This document shows, one piece after another, positions 34,385 to 41,780 of a stretch of DNA of 64,000 nucleotides. The translations under genes and the position numbers were made by a program. Under the pieces are notes generated by a model. The model was not told the origin of the DNA. It saw nothing but the letters and a program-made list of their open reading frames with translations, and did no database searches. Source of the stretch: Paenibacillus sp. RC67 (GTDB lineage Bacteria > Bacillota > Bacilli > Paenibacillales > NBRC-103111); NCBI RefSeq assembly GCF_030020805.1, contig NZ_CP125098.1, positions 7,793,501 through 7,857,500 on the forward strand, written 5' to 3'. Position 1 is the first letter of the stretch. Each line of letters begins with the position of its first letter.

Positions 34385-35331
34385 TTGGATTTGCTCTCCC
34401 TCAGCAGAAGATATAGAAAGTACACGCCACCGACAAGATTAATAATGACGCTTAACGTCGTGTTGAATGTAAACACTCTCTCCACAATGAGCTGTCCGCC
34501 GACTAATGCCACTATGCTGATAAGGATAGAAGCCGGGATCAACAACGCATGACGGTACGTCTTCATAAACTGATACGTTACGTTTGCGACAAGCAGCCCA
34601 AGAAAAGTAATAGGACCTACGAGCGCAGTCGCTACCGAAATGAGAACGGCAATGACGATCAGCAGCCTTTTGACGACGTAGTGATAATCAACGCCCAAGC
34701 TAATTGCCTGATCCTTACCAAGAGAGAGTACATCCATGTACTTCGCTAATCGGGAATAGTAGACTGCAGCTAAGACGATGACCACACTGCATATAACCGT
34801 TAATTTTCCCTGCACCTTGTTGTAGCTCGCGAACATTTTGCCCTGCAGCACGAGGAATTCGTTAGGATCGATCAGTACCTGCATGAAGGTGGTCAGACTG
34901 CCGAGCAGAGTGCCCAGAATGATTCCAATGAGCAGCAGGAAGTAAAGGTGACTCCCTTCCCTCTTGAACATCATCTTGTACAGCAAACCTGCAAAAAGCA
35001 TCATCACAACCAATGTCATGGCAAAGTTCACATTATTATCGACAAGCAGCTTCGTTGTAGAGCCGAATACGTACACTACAGCGGTTTGGGAAAGCATATA
35101 CATCGAATCCAAGCCGATAATGTTGGGCGTTAAGATCCGGTTGTTCGTGATGGTCTGGAAAATAACGGTTGAAAAAGCTATACATCCTCCGGTAAGCACC
35201 ATAGCTGCGATTTTCCAGCCTCTTCTTGGCAGCACGTACCCCCAGTTATCACCGACATCGATGAATAAAAAAATAGCAATCAGTAGTATTGCGAATATGG
35301 ATGAAGAACCGAGCTTTGCCCTATAAGTCAT
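34381..35331 (-). CDS. yclO: Siderophore ABC transporter permease (YclO-like)
   Basis: A 316-residue FecCD-family permease with about nine helices, the GIILGTLLGSLTTFMQVLI block and the ATPase-coupling region VGPITFLGLLVAN. It overlaps the ends of its neighbours by 11 bp and 4 bp, so translation is coupled along the operon. Confidence 0.88.
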   Translation of the reverse strand: MTYRAKLGSSSIFAILLIAIFLFIDVGDNWGYVLPRRGWKIAAMVLTGGCIAFSTVIFQTITNNRILTPNIIGLDSMYMLSQTAVVYVFGSTTKLLVDNNVNFAMTLVVMMLFAGLLYKMMFKREGSHLYFLLLIGIILGTLLGSLTTFMQVLIDPNEFLVLQGKMFASYNKVQGKLTVICSVVIVLAAVYYSRLAKYMDVLSLGKDQAISLGVDYHYVVKRLLIVIAVLISVATALVGPITFLGLLVANVTYQFMKTYRHALLIPASILISIVALVGGQLIVERVFTFNTTLSVIINLVGGVYFLYLLLRESKSK

Positions 35332-36274
35332 ATGCCTTTCTCCTCAACAGTAAATAAAGAAAAATTGCGCTTCCCAATACTCCGACCATCAAGCCAATTG
35401 GAATTTCGAACGGATAAATGATAACCCGCCCCAAAATATCGCAAAACATGACGAAAACGGCCCCTAGTATGGCGGTATGCGGAAGATTTTTCTTCAGATT
35501 ATCGCCGTGATACAGCGTCACGATATTGGGAATGATCAATCCCAAGAAAGGGATGGTCCCAACCGTAAGCATTACGACGGAGGATACGAGAGCAACGATA
35601 ACCAACCCCAGATTGACTACCCGTTTATAATTCAGCCCCAAATTGATGGAGAATTCTTCCCCCATCCCTGCAATCGTAAATTTGTTGGCATACAAATAAG
35701 CGATAATAACAACCGGAATGCTTATGTACAGCAGCTCATAGCGGCCCTTCATCGTCAAAGCGAAATTTCCTTGCAGCCAAGAAGAAATGTTTTGGATAAG
35801 ATCATACTTGTACGCAAAAAAGGTAGAAAAGGACGTAATAATATTCCCGAACATCAAACCGACCAACGGGATAAAAATGGCATCTTTGTATTTCACCTTA
35901 TCTAGTATTTTCATAAAGACGAATGTTCCAAGCAGGGCAAATACAAATGCTACTAGCATCTTCTGCATCGGAGTGGCTGAGGTGAACAGCAGCAGAGAAA
36001 CGAGAATCCCGAGCCTCGCGGAATCATCCGTTCCGCCTGTAGTCGGTGAAACAAACTTATTTCGGCTAAGCTGCTGCATAATCAGACCTACCACGCCCAT
36101 GCTGACACCTGCGATAATAATGCTGATCAAGCGAGGGAACCGGCTGATGAACAGCACATGGAGCTGATCATCATTCAGCTTGAAAATATCCCATGGCTTT
36201 ATGTCCTTAACGCCTATAAAGATAGAAGCTATAGATAAAACAATAAGCAGAATGACCAAATATCTAAGTTTCAT
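35321..36274 (-). CDS. yclN: Siderophore ABC transporter permease (YclN-like)
   Basis: A 317-residue FecCD-family permease, the first of the pair, with GVSMGVVGLIMQQLSRNKFV and TVGTIPFLGLIIPNIV. AGGTGAG precedes the ATG. It starts 13 bp after the nitroreductase stop, so one transcript from the Fur-boxed promoter probably covers all five genes. Confidence 0.88.
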   Translation of the reverse strand: MKLRYLVILLIVLSIASIFIGVKDIKPWDIFKLNDDQLHVLFISRFPRLISIIIAGVSMGVVGLIMQQLSRNKFVSPTTGGTDDSARLGILVSLLLFTSATPMQKMLVAFVFALLGTFVFMKILDKVKYKDAIFIPLVGLMFGNIITSFSTFFAYKYDLIQNISSWLQGNFALTMKGRYELLYISIPVVIIAYLYANKFTIAGMGEEFSINLGLNYKRVVNLGLVIVALVSSVVMLTVGTIPFLGLIIPNIVTLYHGDNLKKNLPHTAILGAVFVMFCDILGRVIIYPFEIPIGLMVGVLGSAIFLYLLLRRKAYDL

Positions 36275-36287
36275 ACGAATGTCTCAC

Positions 36288-36854
36288 CTATGCCCGGTCG
36301 ATTACGGTTAGAAGCTCTGCTGCCGGTATTCTCGATTGGGCAGTCGGCACTTTAGCCGGGTATCCAAGATGAAGGCTTCCGATAAGCTTCTCGCCTGGTT
36401 TAACGCCAAGCGCTTCCCGGAACTCAGGTGAATGAAGCAGCGGATAGGTTTCCCATACCAGTCCTAGACCCTGCTCCCACGCGAGCAAGCTGAAATTATG
36501 AATGATACAACTGGTTGATGCGTAATCCTCTTCCCATACGACCGGATGCGTGTTCTCCGTCATCACCACTGCTACAAACATCGGTACCGAGATGAAGCGG
36601 TTATAAAATTTTTGTCCGAACTCCTGGCTTTTCTCAGGATCCTTCTCTCTCTTCTCAGCACCAGCGCGAGCGATATTAGCAAGTCTTTCACGACCCTCGC
36701 CTTGTACTATAACGAAGCGCCATGGCTGCGTCATTTTGTGATTGGGAACCCACACCGCTGTATCGAGCAGCTCCTTCACTAAATCAAGTGAGACAGGACG
36801 ATCTTCAAACTGATGAACAGAACGCCGGTCTCGAATCAATTGAGCTAATTCCAT
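36288..36854 (-). CDS. Nitroreductase-family flavoprotein, first gene of the siderophore operon
   Basis: A 188-residue nitroreductase-fold protein: RDRRSVHQFEDRPVSLDLV at the N-terminus binds FMN phosphate, and the C-terminal LIGSLHLGYPA is typical. GGAGGG precedes the ATG. Its place as first gene behind a perfect Fur box suggests a role in iron use, for example reducing a ferric-siderophore or a flavin that does so. That role is inference from position; the family itself acts on nitro compounds and quinones. Confidence 0.85.
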   Translation of the reverse strand: MELAQLIRDRRSVHQFEDRPVSLDLVKELLDTAVWVPNHKMTQPWRFVIVQGEGRERLANIARAGAEKREKDPEKSQEFGQKFYNRFISVPMFVAVVMTENTHPVVWEEDYASTSCIIHNFSLLAWEQGLGLVWETYPLLHSPEFREALGVKPGEKLIGSLHLGYPAKVPTAQSRIPAAELLTVIDRA

Positions 36855-36908
36855 AAATGTTACCCTCCTGTTTTGAGTTTCTTCTATATAAATCCAACTT
36901 AGCGAAAT

Positions 36909-36923
36909 TGATAATCATTATCA
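36909..36923 (-). promoter_or_regulatory. Perfect Fur box
   Basis: TGATAATCATTATCA is an exact match to the Bacillus 7-1-7 Fur core, 55 bp before the nitroreductase start. It should repress the nitroreductase-yclNOPQ operon in iron-rich conditions. Confidence 0.92.
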
Positions 36924-37004
36924 CTGAGATTCATTTTACATGAATTACACAACACTGGAATGGACTTTTCATTTTTCGGGTTGGATTTTTCTCTTTTGTT
37001 GCAC

Positions 37005-37028
37005 AAAAAAGAGAGCCCTCTGGCTCTC
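37005..37028 (-). terminator. Terminator of the glycerophosphodiesterase gene
   Basis: On the minus strand GAGAGCC, short loop, GGCTCTC, then TTTTTT, at the stop codon of the gene. Confidence 0.8.
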
Positions 37029-37758
37029 AGATTGTAGAAAAATTCTTTTTCAATCCGGTTAATACAGCAACTTCCTTCGTCGTAATGGCGTTCACCCCTG
37101 ACTTAATCAAGCTCTGCATCCTATCCGGATCGTTCACGGTGTAAACCCATATGGCAAGGCCTCGCTCGTGAGCAGCCTCCACCACCTCCGGTCGGCACGT
37201 TGCTTGGTGCATATTAAGTCCGTAGTAAAGTCCTGCTTCCCCTTCCCTGCATACTTTCTCCACATATAAGCCATAATTCGTTTGTTCTTCCTCCGTCAGC
37301 TTCGTTGGCGTATTGAGAACAACCTTCATCTCTGGATGATTGCGGGTTATGTTCTCGCTGCAGCCCGTAATAAAAGCCAGGTCCACGCAATCCAACTGCT
37401 TTACCAGTGCAACGACCGGTTCAATCGCTTCAGAGGTTTTAATGTCCAGGTTCAGCTTCACGTTATACTGCTGAGCTATGTCGAGAACATCGGTCAGCTT
37501 GACGATCTCTTCCGACTCGTACAAAGAACTGATTTGCGATCGAATACCGGGCTGATTCAACTGCTCAAAAGCATACTCATGAAGAAAAGGGGAATCATCA
37601 TGAAGTAAGATCAAGGTGCCATCCCGGGTCATTCGTATATCCACCTCCACAATATCCGCTCCCAGCCGAATGCCTTCCCTAAAAGACTCCAGCGTGTTAG
37701 AAGGCGTATTATCACAACCGGTATGCGCAGCAATCATCGGAAACGGTCGTTGGGTCAT
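37027..37758 (-). CDS. Glycerophosphodiester phosphodiesterase (UgpQ-like)
   Basis: A 243-residue GDPD-fold enzyme. IAAHTGCDNTPSNTLESF carries the first catalytic His and Asn, DIVEVDIRMTRDGTLILLHD the Glu/Asp metal ligands and second His, and NLDIKT the later acidic ligand. His-Arg of the usual HRG is HTG here, a small departure. It cleaves glycerophosphodiesters to glycerol-3-phosphate. ATG 37758 has GGAGGG seven bases before. No signal peptide, so it acts in the cytoplasm. It follows a solute-binding lipoprotein gene by 29 bp. Confidence 0.83.
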   Translation of the reverse strand: MTQRPFPMIAAHTGCDNTPSNTLESFREGIRLGADIVEVDIRMTRDGTLILLHDDSPFLHEYAFEQLNQPGIRSQISSLYESEEIVKLTDVLDIAQQYNVKLNLDIKTSEAIEPVVALVKQLDCVDLAFITGCSENITRNHPEMKVVLNTPTKLTEEEQTNYGLYVEKVCREGEAGLYYGLNMHQATCRPEVVEAAHERGLAIWVYTVNDPDRMQSLIKSGVNAITTKEVAVLTGLKKNFSTI

Positions 37759-37787
37759 CGTTGTTCCCTCCATATAGAGCTTCGTAT

Positions 37788-39131
37788 TCACTTCATTTTC
37801 TCTTCTTCAACGTTCTTAATTGCTCTTTCCTGTGCATCCTTTAACGCGGTATTCACATCTTTATTCCCCAAAGCCATATTTTTTTGTTCATCCCGGACAA
37901 TGCTTGATGCCTTTGAGCCAAAGGTCGATGATTTGGGAGAAGGGGTCATTTTCGTTAAAAAGATATTTTGCACTTTTTTCCCATTGTAGCTGGGCATATT
38001 TTTCGCGTAGTTAGCTTGAATTGCTTTGTCGGGTATCGAGCTTATTCGTGCGTTAGCGCTGACCAGCATCTGCGTTTCTTTAGAAACCGATTCAAGCAGC
38101 ACCTGGAAGGCTTCCTCTTTATGCTTGCTAGTTTTGGAAATGAAGGTCATATGGGAATCAACGGTCCGTCCTTGGCCGAGATGATCTTGAAAGTTAGGCA
38201 GCCCAGCAATATCCCAATTGGTGAACCCGGCTTTGGCAGCTTCCTCCAGCGGGGCTGCTGCGTCATTGGTCCATTCCATAAACATCGCCACATTCCTGTC
38301 CTTGATCAAGCCGTTCCTTCCCCAGTTGAATTTGCCGTCCGGTCCTATTTGACCAGGAATATCGTACACCTGCTTCAAGAAGCTGAACACTCTTTTATAC
38401 TCGGGAGATTCGAAATTCGGAGTGTCGTTGCTGCCAATGGCGAGCACACCTAGCTGACCGACAATCGTGTCTGAATAATTGGGCTCGAAGCCGATATATT
38501 GGATTCCCTCTTCGGTACGGTTTATTTTTCGAGCCAAAGGCAGAATCTCTTCAAAGCTCATCAGATCTTTAGGGTAAGGGATCCCGAATTTATCGAAAAT
38601 ATCTTTGTTATAGAGCAGCATCCCATAATTTAATGAAAAAGGAATCGAATACAGTTCTCCTTTCTCTCCCACGGATCGAATCTTATCCATAATAGATTGA
38701 TCATAAATCGATAGGTCGACCTTGTACTTCTTGACGTATTCGTTCAAATCTTGCATAAGATCCAGTGATTTTAGCAGGGCAAAATAGCCGTTACTGGCAA
38801 ATACCAGATCTGGCGTCTTTCCAGCAGCGATAAGATCCTCCAGCTCCGAGCCCTTCTCCGGCTTTATGTATTCCAATGTGATATGAGGATATTTCTTCTT
38901 CACCGGCTCAACGAAGTAAGTTTGAAAGTCCTTCTCGGTGAAACCTACGCTTTTATGGTTCGTTATAGTCAACGTTACAGGCTGAGGGGGTGGAGTCGCT
39001 TTAGGCTCTTCCTTGTTCGTGGACTCCTTCTCCCTTGTTGTTCCTTGTCCGGCTTGTTCGTTGGTACAGGCTGACAGCGATAGCAGCACCAAGGATATGG
39101 CCAGCATCCATAAGCCCCATCTCTTCTTCAT
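37788..39131 (-). CDS. Family 1 extracellular solute-binding lipoprotein, no permease genes nearby
   Basis: A 447-residue lipoprotein (lipobox LSAC, Cys near 22), a charged Thr/Pro-rich linker, and a type 1 sugar-class binding fold (YSIPFSLNYGMLLYNKDIFD; FMEWTND; SKTSKHKEEAFQVL). Such proteins feed ABC importers of sugars or glycerol-phosphodiesters. No permease or ATPase lies beside it; only the UgpQ-like enzyme is downstream, so glycerophosphodiester or a related polyol phosphate is a reasonable guess for the ligand. The upstream leader holds a strong promoter and a cre site. Confidence 0.82.
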   Translation of the reverse strand: MKKRWGLWMLAISLVLLSLSACTNEQAGQGTTREKESTNKEEPKATPPPQPVTLTITNHKSVGFTEKDFQTYFVEPVKKKYPHITLEYIKPEKGSELEDLIAAGKTPDLVFASNGYFALLKSLDLMQDLNEYVKKYKVDLSIYDQSIMDKIRSVGEKGELYSIPFSLNYGMLLYNKDIFDKFGIPYPKDLMSFEEILPLARKINRTEEGIQYIGFEPNYSDTIVGQLGVLAIGSNDTPNFESPEYKRVFSFLKQVYDIPGQIGPDGKFNWGRNGLIKDRNVAMFMEWTNDAAAPLEEAAKAGFTNWDIAGLPNFQDHLGQGRTVDSHMTFISKTSKHKEEAFQVLLESVSKETQMLVSANARISSIPDKAIQANYAKNMPSYNGKKVQNIFLTKMTPSPKSSTFGSKASSIVRDEQKNMALGNKDVNTALKDAQERAIKNVEEEKMK

Positions 39132-39441
39132 GATATTCCTCCATAAGATTCATTTTCCATGTGAATGAATGCGTCTTCAACAGATCCTACTATACTTTCA
39201 TCCTTGACGAGTTTTGGTTCAATGTACAAGTTCGAATCCAAACGTCCTTATATTGATGTGGAGATAAGCATTTAAACCAGGTTCATGTCATTATGAGCGG
39301 CAATGGAAGTAAGGTGGAGAGTGATTTGAACAGAGCGGCAAGTTGGAAAACAACACAGGAAAATCTTAAGTCCTCGAAACACCCCCAGTCTTTTGAAATC
39401 AATCTTTCATCCTGCAACTGGATTTCATCCCAATTACGGTA
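39132..39441. other. Long leader region of the solute-binding protein operon
   Basis: If the promoter at 39462-39490 is used, the transcript has a leader of about 320 nt here. I see no gene with a ribosome site; a 50-codon frame on the plus strand from 39293 has none. No known riboswitch was recognised. Confidence 0.4.
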
Positions 39442-39457
39442 GGGAAAGCGCTTTCTC
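39442..39457. promoter_or_regulatory. cre (CcpA) site
   Basis: GAAAGCGCTTTC is a perfect 12-bp palindrome at 39444-39455 and fits the core of catabolite-responsive elements. It lies right at the start point expected from the minus-strand promoter at 39462-39490, where CcpA would block transcription when good sugars are present. Confidence 0.75.
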
Positions 39458-39461
39458 AAAA

Positions 39462-39490
39462 AGTATACTACATCCTATTAGTGCTGACAA
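39462..39490 (-). promoter_or_regulatory. Sigma-A promoter for the solute-binding protein operon
   Basis: On the minus strand TTGTCA, 17 bp, TATACT. Near-consensus spacing and boxes; the start point would fall in the adjoining cre palindrome. Confidence 0.75.
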
Positions 39491-39550
39491 TTCCTTTTTC
39501 CGTGAAGAAATACGTTGAATTAAAGGGATACGGCGATCCTAGGTGACGGC

Positions 39551-39587
39551 AAAAAAACAAGCCGGGAGCTTCTACCCCAGCCTGTTT
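39551..39587 (-). terminator. Terminator of the rhamnogalacturonan lyase
   Basis: On the minus strand AACAGGCTGGG, loop, CTCCCGGCTTGTT, then a T run. Confidence 0.75.
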
Positions 39588-39597
39588 TACTATACAC

Positions 39598-41469
39598 TTA
39601 TTTCAACTCACTGTTCTTATTGACATAGATAGCCGGAGCCGGCGGCTTTTCCATGCCATGACCCAAATAAAAGCCCGGATGCGGCGGCTGATTATAGCAG
39701 ACGTTTTGCCAAGCGACACTCAAACGATATACCGGATCATGCATAAGCGTATGAATCCTGTGCTCTGTCATCTCTGTCGTCGAGTAAATTCGAAGCTCCG
39801 TGCTGTCGGCGGAACGCCAGATCACTTCCTCCCTCCAGTCACCGAACAAATCAGCCTGTAAGCAAGGGTTGCCCTTAGTTCCGTTATTCGAACGGATTCC
39901 TTCCGGTGACATGATCGTGATCAGCCGCTCATTCTCGTAATCCCACTTGTATATGCGGCCTTCCCCGATCCCTGTAGACGGATCATATTCATGGTCAAGC
40001 AGCTCGCGCAGCAAGTCGCCGTCCCACCATATGGCAAAATTGAACGATTGAGGTGTCGTATCCGTTATTTTCTCGCCTGTAATGCTGTATAACCCGCAGC
40101 CGCCTGTTTTCCAATGATCCGATGACCATACTTCCGCCCCGTCATAGCGTGGATCGATATCAGCAGCAAGGCCTCGGCCGATGTCAGAGGAGGATGGCAA
40201 GCCCCACAAAATCTCTCCTGTTTTAGCGTCATGTACTTCAATTCCGTTATTTGAAGGATTCTCATGGACCTGATACACTTCCAAGCCTGGACGATTCGGA
40301 TTAAGGCTCCCCACGTGCATCGCATCCCCATGTCCCAAGCCGGTTACATAAAGTCCCGAGCCATCATGATCGATAACGCAGGAACCGTACACGATTTCGT
40401 CCTTGCCGTCGCCATCAACGTCCGCTACAGCGACACTATGGTTGCCTTGCCCGGCATAGCCGGCGTAGCCCTCATTATTGCTGTCGAACGTCCATACTTT
40501 CGTCAGCTCACCGTCACGCCAGTTGAATGCAGCCAGCACCGTCCTCGTGTAGTAGCCGCGGCACATAACAAGACTCGGCCTTACGCCATCTAAGTAAGCT
40601 ACGCAAGCGAGAAAACGATCCACGCGATTGCCTACGGAATCTCCCCAAGCGGATACGTCGCCACGTGGCGGATCGTAGTCGGTCGTAGCCAGCGCCTTCC
40701 CCGTCACTCCGTCGAAAACGGTGAGAAACTCAGGACCCTCGATAATAAAGCCGCGTTCATTACGGTAGTCCGCGTTCACGTCTCCTATGACGGTCCCTTG
40801 ACCGTCCACCGTTCCGTCCGCTGTCTTACAGGCAATTTCCGATTTGCCGTCACCGTCAAAATCATAGACTAAAAACTGAGTGTAATGAGCGCCAGCACGA
40901 ATGTTACGACCCAAATCGATCCGCCACAAGAACCGCCCGTCCATTTTGTAAGCGTCCAAATAAACATTGCCTGTGTAGCCCTTATGGGCGTTATCGTGGG
41001 AGTTAGAAGGATCCCATTTGAGAATAATCTCGTATTCGCCGTCTCCATCCAAATCACCCACACTGGCATCATTTGCGCTGTATGTATACTCGATACCGTC
41101 AGGTGTCGTCCCGTCTTCCGGCTTACGTAGTGGGATCGACAAATACTCTTTACTCCAAACGGCTGTCGGCGGAGATTCAGAACCAGCCAGTTCCAATCCG
41201 TCTATGACAGCACGAACCGTATAGCTGGAATCGAGCTGGCCCTGTTCGTCCATATAATTCGTACTTGAACAGATCGGATCCGCATTCACTTTCTCCCCGT
41301 TGCGGTATACATTGAAGGCAATAGAGTCCGGCTCGGTCCCTAGAAGGCGCCAGCCGACATAGACCCCCTTGTCTACTTTAATAGCCACGAGACCGCGACC
41401 TATATCCTCCATCTGCCTTGGCCGTATGGGATTAGGTTGTTCACTTAAAGCTGACGAATGATTGGACAC
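39598..41469 (-). CDS. Rhamnogalacturonan lyase, PL11 family (YesX-like)
   Basis: A 623-residue polysaccharide lyase with the PL11 layout: an N-terminal beta domain, then an eight-bladed propeller with several calcium loops (GDLDGDGEYE, YDFDGDGKSE, VADVDGDGKDE, FGDWREE). It cuts the rhamnose-galacturonate backbone of pectin. There is no signal peptide, as in B. subtilis YesX, which is the exo-acting member. GTG 41469 has AAGGAG nine bases before; the ATG at 41478 touches that site. The gene stands alone, with no yes/ytf transporter genes around. Confidence 0.87.
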   Translation of the reverse strand: MSNHSSALSEQPNPIRPRQMEDIGRGLVAIKVDKGVYVGWRLLGTEPDSIAFNVYRNGEKVNADPICSSTNYMDEQGQLDSSYTVRAVIDGLELAGSESPPTAVWSKEYLSIPLRKPEDGTTPDGIEYTYSANDASVGDLDGDGEYEIILKWDPSNSHDNAHKGYTGNVYLDAYKMDGRFLWRIDLGRNIRAGAHYTQFLVYDFDGDGKSEIACKTADGTVDGQGTVIGDVNADYRNERGFIIEGPEFLTVFDGVTGKALATTDYDPPRGDVSAWGDSVGNRVDRFLACVAYLDGVRPSLVMCRGYYTRTVLAAFNWRDGELTKVWTFDSNNEGYAGYAGQGNHSVAVADVDGDGKDEIVYGSCVIDHDGSGLYVTGLGHGDAMHVGSLNPNRPGLEVYQVHENPSNNGIEVHDAKTGEILWGLPSSSDIGRGLAADIDPRYDGAEVWSSDHWKTGGCGLYSITGEKITDTTPQSFNFAIWWDGDLLRELLDHEYDPSTGIGEGRIYKWDYENERLITIMSPEGIRSNNGTKGNPCLQADLFGDWREEVIWRSADSTELRIYSTTEMTEHRIHTLMHDPVYRLSVAWQNVCYNQPPHPGFYLGHGMEKPPAPAIYVNKNSELK

Positions 41470-41780
41470 ACGCAACATCTCCTTGAGTCGTAAAGTGCAT
41501 CATTCTTTATGAACCTATAAACAAAATGAAATGGGGCAGAATGACATACTTTATTCATACGCCTGTTTGTCTTTGCAAGCAATTGCACTTTTTTGCAAAC
41601 GAATAAGAAACTTATTGCGGTATTGCACTTTTTGTTCATCTGATTATGAAAATGCATCGAATACGCCTCGAGATCTGTTCAATGCTCTCCATTAAAAATG
41701 ACGCCCCCAGGGCAACTCCCTCGCCCTTATGTCGATGAGTCGCTAGCAAGACGTCTTTATGGCAAATATCCATCCAATTC
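41470..41780. other. Intergenic region upstream of the lyase
   Basis: No gene is supported. TTGCACTTTTT occurs twice (41584-41594 and 41624-41634), and 41574-41587 (TGCAAGCAATTGCA) is a cre-like dyad with one mismatch to consensus. Either could be an operator for the lyase gene. No convincing terminator for the Rph-like gene was found. Confidence 0.35.

Noticed and set aside
39293..39445. 50-codon plus-strand frame in the leader of the solute-binding protein gene
   Set aside because: No ribosome site, no promoter, and it runs against a well-supported minus-strand promoter and cre site.
41584..41634. Direct repeat TTGCACTTTTT twice upstream of the lyase
   Set aside because: Only two imperfectly placed copies in AT-rich DNA; too little to call an operator as a finding, so it is kept only as a note.
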